Below are positions 1-7,303 of a stretch of DNA of 41,805 nt, one piece after another. The notes beneath the pieces were generated by a model. The model ran no database searches and was not told the origin of the DNA. It saw nothing but the letters and a program-made list of their open reading frames with translations. Source of the stretch: an uncultured Porphyromonadaceae bacterium (lineage in GTDB: Bacteria; Bacteroidota; Bacteroidia; Bacteroidales; Muribaculaceae); the NCBI GenBank assembly GCA_902491515.1, contig CABUIC010000024.1, positions 1 to 41,805 of the forward strand. The letters run 5' to 3'. The position numbers and the translations under genes were made by a program. The first letter of the stretch is position 1; every line of letters starts with the position of its first letter.

Positions 1-76
1 TCGCCTCTCGGACGACTCGGACGGTACTTTGCTGACGCAAAGCCTTTATTTACACCGGTATTTGCACCGGCGGGAC

Positions 77-97
77 GGACGCGCCACTGGTGCGTCC
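77..97. other. Small inverted repeat near left edge
   Basis: Arms at 77-85 and 89-97 pair over nine positions with one G-U on the plus strand, closing a three-base loop. The right arm continues into a ten-base word (90-99) that is the exact reverse complement of 41595-41604 near the other end of the window. It may be the remnant of a dispersed palindromic intergenic element or a weak terminator. A smaller stem (ctttgc/gcaaag) lies just left of it at about 28-43. No gene could be supported between 1 and 238; the first gene found ends at 239. Confidence 0.4.
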
Positions 98-130
98 CTG
101 CTGGTTTTCAATGGATTAGAAGCAAGAGCA

Positions 131-172
131 GGGAGCGGAGCATGGGGAGCGGAACAAGGGGAGCGGAGGCGC
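131..172. repeat. Three tandem 14-bp units
   Basis: The nine-base word gggagcgga starts at 131, 145 and 159, exactly 14 bases apart, so 131-172 reads as three tandem 14-bp units with a variable five-base tail. It lies in the non-coding margin downstream of the OstA-like gene. The size is typical of slippage-prone minisatellite tracts; no function is visible. Confidence 0.6.
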
Positions 173-238
173 CGAGCTCCGACGAAGGGCCTGCCGACTG
201 CGCCGGGGACGGCGACGAGGCCTGTACGAGGTCCGCGG

Positions 239-1927
239 TTATTTACGGGAGGGAATCGGGGGAGCGGCCATCAGTTCGTCCATTTCGGGTGGTATAATGA
301 ATATGTCGTCCCTGGACCTGGGGCGGACGGCTTCGTACCACTTGAATTTGGGGAGATAGTAATTGGATTTTTTGGCAATAAACAAGGGTGTGGCCACGCC
401 TGTGGTCTCGGGCCACATTTTAACACGCTCGGTGGTGCGTCCCCTGAAATATGCCTCGAGGTAGCTGCTCTGGGCGTTCACCATTTTGTTGATGGTTGAA
501 TCGGATTCCTCCGGGTACATGACGAGCTCGACGGTTCCGTTGATATTGAGCCTACGCATCTCGCCGTCCACAAAATGGGCAATCATTTCGTTTCCGGACA
601 TCTGGTTGTAATGGTCGCCTTCGATGTGCTGGGCAGTGAATCCCTGGTCGGGGAGCGTCGCGCGCTCGATGGTGGAGTCGTTGAGGAGGAGTTCGATAAC
701 GTTTCCGAACACCTGCCGGTCCTCATTCCAGACAACAGGATGGCGGTACATCCGGAGAGTGGAGTCGCGCTCGGTAAAGCGCAGGGAGTCGCAGACGCCC
801 TGCATATCGGAACGGAAGAAGCGCACACGCGGGTAGACGAGGGCTACGTGGGATGTGTCGATACGGGTATAGGCCTCGGTGCCGAGGAGTGTGTCGGCGG
901 GTATGGGGACGGAATCGAAGAGACGCGTTGATGTTATGTAGCGGCCGTGGAGCCAGAGGGTGTCCTCCGACTCTCCCTGCACAACGGAGAGCATAGCGCG
1001 TCCGGTTACGAAGGAGCTGTCGATATTCTCGTCGTAGAAGCCATAGTCGCCATAGACGGAAGCCTGCCGGGCCGAATCGGAGAGGACCATTGAGCCGAAA
1101 GCCTCGCCAATGCCTGTCTGACGGTCATAATAAATAGTATCGGCCACGAGCGTGCGGCCTTCGGGAGTATGGATGACGGAGCGGTCAAAGAGGGAGGTCC
1201 GGTCGCGGTCGGTGTCGTATATTCCGTTGGTCGTGTATATCGTGGCACGGTAGTTGACGACCTTGCTCGGCGAATTGAGCTCGGCGATGTGGGTGGCGGT
1301 ATTATAATACAATGAGTCGGACCAGATGTTGAGCGTGTCGGACTCGCCCTGCGAGAGGAGATGTACGTTATCGTAGAAATTGGCCTCTTTAGTGGAGGGA
1401 ATATACTCTCCCCTGAGCGAGGTCAGAGTGTTCTGTTTATCGAACAGTTTTCCGCCGACGTCGTAGTAGCCGAGGTCAATGGCGAGGTCGTAGACGAAGA
1501 CGTCGGTCTCGAGGGTGACGTCGCGGTTGATGAGGCGGACTTTCTTTCCGGGATTGGCGTAAAGCGTGGCTATTTCTCCCGGGCCGCTGTAGGCGAGCTC
1601 GTCGGCATAGACAAAAAGGGTGTCGCCCTGCTCCATCGACACGTTCCCGAAGGCGTCCATCGACTCCGTGTCGGGGAAATAATGGGCGCTGTCGCAGCGC
1701 ATTATCATGGGACCCTTGGTGAAAACAACGTTCCCTACGAGGACCATAAAGGAATCGACCGTAGCCTTGCGCAACTGGTCGGCGCGCTCAAGGAAAATTC
1801 GCCCCGTGTTGCGGTTGGCCGTGGGAATCTGGGGGCGAATCTCGGGCCGCGGGGGCCGGGCCGTCACCGCGAGGATGACGGGAGCGAGAAGCAAAGTCAG
1901 GACAAGAGCAAAGGACCAGCGGCGCAT
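239..1927 (-). CDS. OstA/LptA-like periplasmic protein
   Basis: A 562-residue protein with an N-terminal hydrophobic segment (residues about 5-23), read as a signal peptide or anchor. The body repeats short beta-rich motifs of the type V-G-N-V, then D-S-A-x-Y, then A-F-G-N-V, then D-T-L. This is the signature of the OstA/LptA beta-jellyroll family that shuttles lipopolysaccharide across the periplasm; the first copy is at about residues 60-105. It is far longer than E. coli LptA, as is usual for the Bacteroidota OstA-like group. It follows the SurA-like gene by 15 bases on the same strand, so both probably form one outer-membrane-assembly transcript. The assignment to LPS transport is inference from the family. 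Confidence 0.8.
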   Translation of the reverse strand: MRRWSFALVLTLLLAPVILAVTARPPRPEIRPQIPTANRNTGRIFLERADQLRKATVDSFMVLVGNVVFTKGPMIMRCDSAHYFPDTESMDAFGNVSMEQGDTLFVYADELAYSGPGEIATLYANPGKKVRLINRDVTLETDVFVYDLAIDLGYYDVGGKLFDKQNTLTSLRGEYIPSTKEANFYDNVHLLSQGESDTLNIWSDSLYYNTATHIAELNSPSKVVNYRATIYTTNGIYDTDRDRTSLFDRSVIHTPEGRTLVADTIYYDRQTGIGEAFGSMVLSDSARQASVYGDYGFYDENIDSSFVTGRAMLSVVQGESEDTLWLHGRYITSTRLFDSVPIPADTLLGTEAYTRIDTSHVALVYPRVRFFRSDMQGVCDSLRFTERDSTLRMYRHPVVWNEDRQVFGNVIELLLNDSTIERATLPDQGFTAQHIEGDHYNQMSGNEMIAHFVDGEMRRLNINGTVELVMYPEESDSTINKMVNAQSSYLEAYFRGRTTERVKMWPETTGVATPLFIAKKSNYYLPKFKWYEAVRPRSRDDIFIIPPEMDELMAAPPIPSRK

Positions 1928-1942
1928 ACCCCCGAAAGACGC

Positions 1943-3301
1943 TTACTTGGACTTAATCCAGCCTTCATGCTCGAACTCGCAGCCGCGCCAGCCGTCCTCA
2001 ATGCGGACGTAGGTATCCTTAATCTTCTTGGCGAGCCATTCGTCGACGATGGCCTGTTTCCGGGAGTTCTCGTACATATTCTTGATTGTCTGGAAATCGT
2101 CGGCGAGGTTTGCGCGATGGGCGTCGATACGGTTGGTAAGGCGGACCATGGCAACAATCTCGCGGTCGGTCTTGGAGCGCATGATGAAGGGTTCGGAAAT
2201 ATCGCCGGGCTGCATGTCTGCAACCGCGCGGGCCACTTCCTGAGGCAGCTGCGACATCTCGAAGCGCGTGGTGCCGGTCTCCTGATTGACCATTACCCCC
2301 TTTGAATAGCGTGTGTCCTTGTCCTGGGACACGTAGCGGGCGGCATCGTCGAAGCTTATTTTCTTATTGACGAGGATATCGTTGCGCACGGAATCGAGAC
2401 GCGCTATCGCAGCCGTGAGGTCCTTGTCGGATACCTTCGGACGCAGGAGGATATGGCGGGTGTTGATGCGGTCGCCGCGTTTTTCGATGAGCTGGATGAT
2501 ATGGAATCCATACTCCGTCTCGACGATTTTCGATACCTTCTTGGGGTCGTTGAGGTTGAAAGCCACGGCGGCATACTCGGGCACGAGCTGGCCTCGCCCC
2601 ATGAAGCCGATTTCGCCGCCACGCATACCCTCGGGAGCCTCGGAATAGAGGATAGCCAGAGTCGAGAACTCACTTTCGCCACGGTTCACGCGGTCGGCAA
2701 AGTCACGGAGACGCGCCTTGATGTCGTCGATTTCCTGACGCGGGATGAGGGGGTTGAGGGTGATAATCTGAGTCTCAACCTGAAGAGGGATGAAGGGCAC
2801 GGAATCCTCGGGGAGCGACTCGAAGTACCGGCGGACGTCGGAGGGCGTAACCTTCAGGTCCTTGGTGAGATTGCTTCGGACCTGAGATATGCGCCCGCGG
2901 TTGCGGATGTTGGTGGCGTAATATTCGCGAATCTGGGAGAAGGGCTTGCGGAAATACTGTTCGACCTTCTCGCGGGAGCCGAGCTGGTTGACGAGGAAGT
3001 TGAGCTGCTGGTCGACCTGGGCCATCACCATCGACTCGGCTACCTCGATGGTGTCGATATCAGCCTGATGGAGGAAAAGACGCTCTATCGCAATCTGCTC
3101 GGGCACAACGCAATACGGGTCACCCTTAATCTCGATGCGGTCGGCGAGCATGTCCTGATATGTCTGTTCGATCTCCGACTTGTAGAGCGGCTCGTCGCCG
3201 ATTACCCAAGCCACTTCCTCGACGATATTGTTATTCCGGGCCCCCACGGCGAGCGCTGCCGCAGCGAAGGCACCGAGAAATAATTTAGAGTTGAATTTCA
3301 T
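1943..3301 (-). CDS. SurA-like periplasmic peptidyl-prolyl isomerase
   Basis: A parvulin-type foldase that probably chaperones outer-membrane proteins in the periplasm. I chose the ATG at 3301 (452 aa). It begins a clean signal peptide (MKFNSKLFLG then an alanine-rich stretch), and a TAnnTTTG promoter box lies at 3323-3330, on top of the upstream in-frame Met at 3325, which is therefore unlikely to be used. Two PpiC/rotamase regions follow a SurA-type N-terminal helical part: the first ends in G-F-H-I-I-Q-L-I-E-K-R, the second starts at the motif R-H-I-L-L-R. The OstA-like gene follows 15 bases downstream. This pairing fits envelope biogenesis. Confidence 0.85.
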   Translation of the reverse strand: MKFNSKLFLGAFAAAALAVGARNNNIVEEVAWVIGDEPLYKSEIEQTYQDMLADRIEIKGDPYCVVPEQIAIERLFLHQADIDTIEVAESMVMAQVDQQLNFLVNQLGSREKVEQYFRKPFSQIREYYATNIRNRGRISQVRSNLTKDLKVTPSDVRRYFESLPEDSVPFIPLQVETQIITLNPLIPRQEIDDIKARLRDFADRVNRGESEFSTLAILYSEAPEGMRGGEIGFMGRGQLVPEYAAVAFNLNDPKKVSKIVETEYGFHIIQLIEKRGDRINTRHILLRPKVSDKDLTAAIARLDSVRNDILVNKKISFDDAARYVSQDKDTRYSKGVMVNQETGTTRFEMSQLPQEVARAVADMQPGDISEPFIMRSKTDREIVAMVRLTNRIDAHRANLADDFQTIKNMYENSRKQAIVDEWLAKKIKDTYVRIEDGWRGCEFEHEGWIKSK

Positions 3302-3322
3302 TTGCAAAGTGTGATTTGGGCA

Positions 3323-3330
3323 CAAAGATA
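3323..3330 (-). promoter_or_regulatory. Promoter -7 box of SurA-like gene
   Basis: TATCTTTG on the minus strand matches the Bacteroidota -7 consensus TAnnTTTG. It ends 21 bases before the chosen start at 3301, the same spacing seen at several other promoters here. The -33 element is not obvious. Confidence 0.65.
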
Positions 3331-3357
3331 ATCGAAAAAATCGAAATATCAGTGTTA

Positions 3358-3387
3358 TAAAAAACTAAAGCACCGAAGTCAGTGCTT
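3358..3387 (-). terminator. Intrinsic terminator of smpB, overlapping its stop
   Basis: On the minus strand, AAGCAC (3387-3382) pairs with GTGCTT (3373-3368), followed by TAGTTTTTT. The smpB stop codon TGA (3381-3379) lies inside the loop, so the hairpin starts within the last codons of the gene. Confidence 0.65.
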
Positions 3388-3834
3388 GCGGAACATGCGT
3401 GCGATGTCGCGCTTGTCGTCGCGCTCCTTGATGCTCTGACGCTTGTCGTACTCCTTTTTACCGCGAGCGACGCCGATGACGAGCTTCGCGAGCCCTCGGT
3501 CGTTGATGAAGAGGCGGAGGGGCACGATGGTGTAGCCGGGCTCCTTCTGTGTTTTCTGGAGCTGGCGTATTTCCTTGCGGTTCAGGAGGAGCTTGCGGTC
3601 GCGCCGGCTCTCGTGGTTGTTGTATGAGCCGTAGAAATACTCGGCGATGTTCATGTTCTTGACCCACACCTCGCCGTTTATGATGACGCAGAAGGTGTCG
3701 GTGAGTCCGGCATGGCCCTCGCGGATGGCCTTGATTTCGGTGCCGGTCAGGACGAGCCCGGCGGTGTATGTGTCGCTTATCGCGTAGTCGAATGTGGCGC
3801 GGCGGTTCTTTATGTTGATGTCTTTGCTTTTCAT
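3379..3834 (-). CDS. smpB: SsrA-binding protein SmpB
   Basis: A 151-residue SmpB, the partner of tmRNA in rescuing stalled ribosomes. The family pattern is complete: a beta-barrel core containing G-T-E-I-K-A-I-R-E-G, then a basic C-terminal tail with G-V-A-R-G-K-K-x-Y-D-K-R and a final K/R-rich helix that enters the empty mRNA channel. Its start codon overlaps the stop of the upstream Yip1-like membrane gene by four bases (ATGA at 3831-3834), so the two are co-transcribed and probably translationally coupled. A terminator hairpin begins in its last codons. Length is standard for the family. tmRNA itself is not in this window. Confidence 0.97.
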   Translation of the reverse strand: MKSKDINIKNRRATFDYAISDTYTAGLVLTGTEIKAIREGHAGLTDTFCVIINGEVWVKNMNIAEYFYGSYNNHESRRDRKLLLNRKEIRQLQKTQKEPGYTIVPLRLFINDRGLAKLVIGVARGKKEYDKRQSIKERDDKRDIARMFRKH

Positions 3835-4391
3835 AGAAGGATTGCTGACAGAAGATATGAAACGACAAGGGGGACGGCCACGGTAGCTCCGGCGGACACG
3901 AGAGTGAAAGCCATTACCGAGTCGGCCTTCACACCTATGTATTCGGCACCCTTGTACAGAATGAGAATGACGTAGACGGGCAGAAACTTCAGGATGGTTA
4001 TTTCGGCCTGAAGAAGGTTGCAGACGATGTTGATGAGCAGCATCTCGCCGAGGGCGAGGAGCATGAGGAGGTGCGAGCGCATGCGCAGCGAGCCGGCGTC
4101 GGCAGTCGGGGCGAGCCGGGGCATCGAGGCGTCGAAAATCACCCTGGCGATGAAGAAGGAGACATAGTAGGCGCCGAGGTCGATGACCGCGCGTATGATA
4201 TAAACGTCAATCGGGAGCCCCTTGTTGTACAGGAGCCCGGTGAATTCGGTCAGGGCCGTGAGGGCGAGAAGAGGCATGAAGCCCCGGCGGAACATCTCGG
4301 CCGGCGTGAAATCCGCGGTCGAGGCCACATCTTCCCATCCCGTCGAGGGCGAAAGCAGGAGCTGAACCAGATATTTTAAGTACCGTAACAT
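3831..4391 (-). CDS. Yip1-like polytopic membrane protein
   Basis: A small integral membrane protein (186 aa from the ATG at 4391) with about five hydrophobic segments, including the final one at the extreme C-terminus. The N-terminal part contains L-L-L-S-P-S-x-G-W-E-D-V, which resembles the start of bacterial Yip1/DUF1282 proteins found before smpB-like or housekeeping genes in Bacteroidota; the molecular role is unknown. A longer start at 4415 is possible by frame, but the TAnnTTTG box at 4413-4420 covers it, so 4391 is preferred. It overlaps smpB by four bases. Confidence 0.7.
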   Translation of the reverse strand: MLRYLKYLVQLLLSPSTGWEDVASTADFTPAEMFRRGFMPLLALTALTEFTGLLYNKGLPIDVYIIRAVIDLGAYYVSFFIARVIFDASMPRLAPTADAGSLRMRSHLLMLLALGEMLLINIVCNLLQAEITILKFLPVYVILILYKGAEYIGVKADSVMAFTLVSAGATVAVPLVVSYLLSAILL

Positions 4392-4412
4392 CTTTTCCCA
4401 AAAATTATAGTG

Positions 4413-4420
4413 CAAAGTTA
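4413..4420 (-). promoter_or_regulatory. Promoter -7 box of Yip1-like/smpB unit
   Basis: TAACTTTG on the minus strand, ending 21 bases before the start at 4391. It faces away from the DUF5606 promoter box at 4455-4462; only 34 bases separate the two boxes, so their upstream elements must overlap. Confidence 0.65.
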
Positions 4421-4454
4421 CACATTTTTTAGGCCGAAATTAAATTATAAGTGT

Positions 4455-4462
4455 TATTTTTG
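4455..4462 (+). promoter_or_regulatory. Promoter -7 box of DUF5606 gene
   Basis: TATTTTTG on the plus strand fits TAnnTTTG and lies 39 bases before the ATG at 4502. The -33 element is not clear. It is divergent to the box at 4413-4420. Confidence 0.5.
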
Positions 4463-4501
4463 TACACTGAAAACGTTCAATAACCATAAAACACCATAAG
4501 A

Positions 4502-4957
4502 ATGATACAAGGAATCCTGTCCATCTCCGGCAAGCCCGGGCTCTACCGCCTCGTGAGCCGCGGCAAGAACACCCTGATTGTCGAGAACTTACAGACCGGC
4601 AAACGTATGCCCGTCTATCCCCACGACAAGGTAATCTCCCTGGCGGACATCGCCATCTACACCGAAGGCGAGGACATGCCCCTCGGCGACGTCCTCGAGA
4701 AGGTAAAGGCCGCTACGGACGGCAAGCCCGTCGACCTCAAGGCCTTCGCCACCGACGAAGCTCTCCGCGAGTACTTCGGCTCAATCCTCCCCGAATTCGA
4801 CCGCGACCGCGTGTACACAACCGACATCCGCAAACTCTTCTCCTGGTACAACCTCATGATCGCCAACGGCGTCACGGACTTCAAGCGCGAGGAAATCGCC
4901 GAAGACCAGGCCGCCGAAGCCGCCGAGAAGGCCGACGAAGCCGAGACGAAGGAATAG
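4502..4957 (+). CDS. DUF5606 family protein
   Basis: A 151-residue cytoplasmic protein of a family conserved across Bacteroidota. The N-terminus (ILSISGKPGLYRLVS) looks like a small SH3/KOW-like beta-barrel. The middle helical region ends in D-I-R-K-L-F-S-W-Y-N, and the tail from about residue 135 is low-complexity A/E/D. No enzymatic motif is visible and the function is unknown. It is monocistronic by appearance: its own promoter box lies upstream and a strong hairpin terminator starts 23 bases after its stop. Confidence 0.85.
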   Translation: MIQGILSISGKPGLYRLVSRGKNTLIVENLQTGKRMPVYPHDKVISLADIAIYTEGEDMPLGDVLEKVKAATDGKPVDLKAFATDEALREYFGSILPEFDRDRVYTTDIRKLFSWYNLMIANGVTDFKREEIAEDQAAEAAEKADEAETKE

Positions 4958-4979
4958 CCGAACTTAAAGTCCGGCATGA

Positions 4980-5020
4980 GTGTTATTCAGTTAGAAACAA
5001 CAACTGAATAACACTTTTTT
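4980..5020 (+). terminator. Strong intrinsic terminator after DUF5606 gene
   Basis: A perfect 13-bp inverted repeat (4980-4992 with 5002-5014) closes a nine-base loop and is followed by six T residues. It ends only 16 bases before the flavodoxin start codon, with no promoter box visible between. Confidence 0.9.
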
Positions 5021-5036
5021 CATTGCATTGAACAAT

Positions 5037-5525
5037 ATGAAAACCGGAATTTTCTATGGGTCGACCACCGGCGCCACCGCCGACATAGCCCGCCGCATAG
5101 CCCGCGCCCTCGGCGTCGGGGAGTCTGACATTCACGACGTTGCCCGTACAGCGCCCGCTGTACTCGGCGACTATGGCCGGCTCGTGCTCGGCTCATCGAC
5201 ATGGGGGAACGGCGAGGTACAGGACGACTGGTACGACTTCCTCGACGGCGCCGAGGCCCTCGACCTCCGCGGAAAGAGCATCGCCATCTTCGGCGAAGGC
5301 GACGAGACCATGACCGACACCTTCTGCGCGGCCATGTCGGTAATCCGCCGGCGCCTCGCCGACACCGGAGCCACCTTCAAGGGAGAATTCCCCGCCACAC
5401 CCTACTCCTTCCACTCCTCCCCCTCGCTCCTGCCCGATGGCAACATGCTGGGTCTAGCGCTCGACAACGTCAACCACCCCGAACTCACCGACGCCCGCAT
5501 CGCCGAGTGGGTCAAGACAATCTGA
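5037..5525 (+). CDS. fldA: Flavodoxin
   Basis: A long-chain flavodoxin (162 aa), a soluble FMN electron carrier for low-potential reactions. The phosphate-binding loop G-S-T-T-G-A-T is at residues 8-14. The two isoalloxazine-flanking loops are visible: S-S-T-W-G-N-G-E (with the aromatic Trp) and F-G-E-G-D-E. I use the ATG at 5037; an earlier TTG at 5028 is in frame but unlikely. The gene starts 16 bases after the U-tract of a strong terminator, and no TAnnTTTG box lies between, so it must rely on read-through, on a non-consensus promoter, or on regulation at the hairpin. Confidence 0.93.
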   Translation: MKTGIFYGSTTGATADIARRIARALGVGESDIHDVARTAPAVLGDYGRLVLGSSTWGNGEVQDDWYDFLDGAEALDLRGKSIAIFGEGDETMTDTFCAAMSVIRRRLADTGATFKGEFPATPYSFHSSPSLLPDGNMLGLALDNVNHPELTDARIAEWVKTI

Positions 5526-5605
5526 CATTCGGGGCTACCCCCCTGCCGCAATACCCGCCGTCCGCCTATATAATTATAATTAATTCTAAAACGGACGGCG
5601 CGTAT

Positions 5606-5636
5606 TTTGCGCTTTCAAGCGAAAAACGTATCTTTG
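5606..5636 (+). promoter_or_regulatory. Consensus promoter of nrnA-DUF4827 unit
   Basis: TTTG at 5606-5609, a 19-base spacer and TATCTTTG at 5629-5636 match the Bacteroidota housekeeping promoter consensus exactly. The ATG at 5659 is 22 bases further on. No clear hairpin terminator for the flavodoxin gene is visible between 5526 and 5605. Confidence 0.85.
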
Positions 5637-5658
5637 CCGAATAATCAGTAAAGTACGA

Positions 5659-6699
5659 ATGATTTCGCAAGTCATAGACGAAAAAAGCATCCGTAAGCTG
5701 CGCGAGCTCCTCGAGGATGCCGGCAAGATAGTAGTCACCTGCCATCAGGGGCCGGACGGCGACGCCATTGGCTCGTCGCTGGCCATGATGCACGTCCTCA
5801 CCGCCCTCGGCAAGGACGTAAAGGTTGTCACGCCCGACAGTTTCCTCGGCCAGCTCAGAAAACTCCCGGGAGCGAAGGAGATAGTCGACGCCTGCCGCTA
5901 TCCCGACTTCGCGCGCCAGCTCTTCGACGAAGCCGACCTCATCATATGCCTCGACTTCAATCTGCCCACGCGCACGGGCAAACTCGCCGACACCCTTCTC
6001 GCCGCCAAGGCCCCGAAGGTGATGATCGACCATCATCTCTCGCCCGGCGACTTCGCCACAGTGGTCATCTCACATCCGGAGCAGGCGGCCACCTGCGTGC
6101 TCCTTTTCCGGGTGTTCTGCCGGCTCGAACTGTTCAATTTCATCGACAGGACAGCCGCTGAATGCCTACTCGCGGGCATACTCACCGACACCGGCAACCT
6201 TTCCTACAACGTGGCCGACCCCGAACTCTTCACCATCGTGGCGGAGCTCGTGAAGAAAGGCGCCGACAAGGAGACCCTCACACGCCAGCTCTTCCGCACG
6301 AACTCGGCCTCATGCATGCGTCTGAACGCCTACGCCATTCTCAAGAAGATGGAAGTGTTTCCCGAGCACCATGCCGCGCTGATAGTCCTCAGCCGCGAGG
6401 AACTCAACCGCTTCCACTATTCCAAAGGCGACACGGAGGGACTCGTCAACCGTCCGCTCGAGATTCCCGGCATAGTCTATTCCTGCTTCCTCCGCGAGGA
6501 GACAGACCTCATCAAGGTGTCGATGCGCAGCCTCGGCACTTTCCCCGTCAATGAACTCTGCTCCGACCATTTCGGGGGCGGCGGCCATCTCAACGCCGCC
6601 GGAGGCGAGTTCTACGGCACCCTCGACGAATGCGCCGAACTCTTCCGCACCCTGCTCAAAGAAAACTCCAGCAAATACAAGAAACATTTCTCAAGATAA
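5659..6699 (+). CDS. nrnA: DHH/DHHA1 phosphoesterase, NrnA-like
   Basis: A 346-residue DHH-family phosphoesterase that probably degrades nano-RNA or cyclic-dinucleotide products and may dephosphorylate pAp. Metal-binding motifs are complete: H29 and D33-G-D35 (P-D-G-D-A-I-G-S), D99, the D124-H125-H126 triad and T-D177-T-G. The C-terminal DHHA1 domain ends with the substrate loop G-G-G-G-H310-L-N-A-A-G-G. Family members of this size (NrnA/MgpA type) carry just these two domains. It has its own consensus promoter, and the DUF4827 lipoprotein gene begins at the base right after its stop codon, so the two are surely co-transcribed. RNA versus c-di-NMP preference cannot be read from the sequence. 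Confidence 0.9.
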   Translation: MISQVIDEKSIRKLRELLEDAGKIVVTCHQGPDGDAIGSSLAMMHVLTALGKDVKVVTPDSFLGQLRKLPGAKEIVDACRYPDFARQLFDEADLIICLDFNLPTRTGKLADTLLAAKAPKVMIDHHLSPGDFATVVISHPEQAATCVLLFRVFCRLELFNFIDRTAAECLLAGILTDTGNLSYNVADPELFTIVAELVKKGADKETLTRQLFRTNSASCMRLNAYAILKKMEVFPEHHAALIVLSREELNRFHYSKGDTEGLVNRPLEIPGIVYSCFLREETDLIKVSMRSLGTFPVNELCSDHFGGGGHLNAAGGEFYGTLDECAELFRTLLKENSSKYKKHFSR

Positions 6700-7269
6700 A
6701 TGCAAATCCGCAAACTCTTCCCCGCAGCGGTCCTCGCGGCAGCGCTCGCGGCCGGAGCCGCCTCTTGCAGCGACGACAAGACTTACGCCGAGCTTCTCAC
6801 CGACGAGGCGCACTACGTCAACAACTTCCTTGCCGACCAGCGGGTAGTAAACGAAGTCCCTGCCGACACCGTCTTCGAGACAGGTCCCGACGCTCCCTAC
6901 TACCGCCTGGACGAGGACGGCACGATGTACATGCAGGTACTCTCCGCCGGAACCAAGGGCAACATGGCCAAAAACGACGAGCTCATCTACTTCCGCTACA
7001 CCCGCTGGGCCCTCGCATATTACGCCGACGGGCAACTCCCCGAAGGCGTCGGCAACAACACCACCCTCAACAGCGCCTGGTTCCGCTTCCAGAATCTCCA
7101 GCTCGCCTCCTCAGCCCAGTGGGGCACGGGCATACAGTACCCGCTCCTGCTGCTTCCGATTGACTCCGAGGTGAACATCGTCATCAAGGCCGCCTACGGC
7201 CCCCAGACGGAACTTGCGGAGGTAAAGCCCTACCTCTACCGCCTCACATACCAGCGTCCTCAGATCTGA
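6700..7269 (+). CDS. DUF4827 lipoprotein
   Basis: A 189-residue predicted lipoprotein. Residues 1-23 form a short basic then alanine-rich signal ending in the lipobox A-G-A-A-S-C, so Cys23 would be lipidated and the protein anchored in the envelope. The remainder resembles the DUF4827 family of Bacteroidota, which looks FKBP-like in layout (D-G-T-M-Y-M-Q-V-L then an F-R-Y-T segment), but the usual isomerase residues cannot be confirmed by eye. Its ATG directly abuts the nrnA stop. The phosphohexomutase gene follows after 34 bases, so nrnA, this gene and the mutase may form one transcript. Function unknown. Confidence 0.8.
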   Translation: MQIRKLFPAAVLAAALAAGAASCSDDKTYAELLTDEAHYVNNFLADQRVVNEVPADTVFETGPDAPYYRLDEDGTMYMQVLSAGTKGNMAKNDELIYFRYTRWALAYYADGQLPEGVGNNTTLNSAWFRFQNLQLASSAQWGTGIQYPLLLLPIDSEVNIVIKAAYGPQTELAEVKPYLYRLTYQRPQI

Positions 7270-7303
7270 GTCCAAAACACAAACATAAAACCATTAACGC
7301 ACC

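Noticed and set aside
29..499. Plus-strand frame at the left edge
   Set aside because: It crosses the repeats and the end of the OstA-like gene and its protein is arginine/glycine noise.
1361..2305. A 314-residue plus-strand frame over the OstA-like and SurA-like genes
   Set aside because: It spans the junction of two well-supported minus-strand genes and has no signal or motif.
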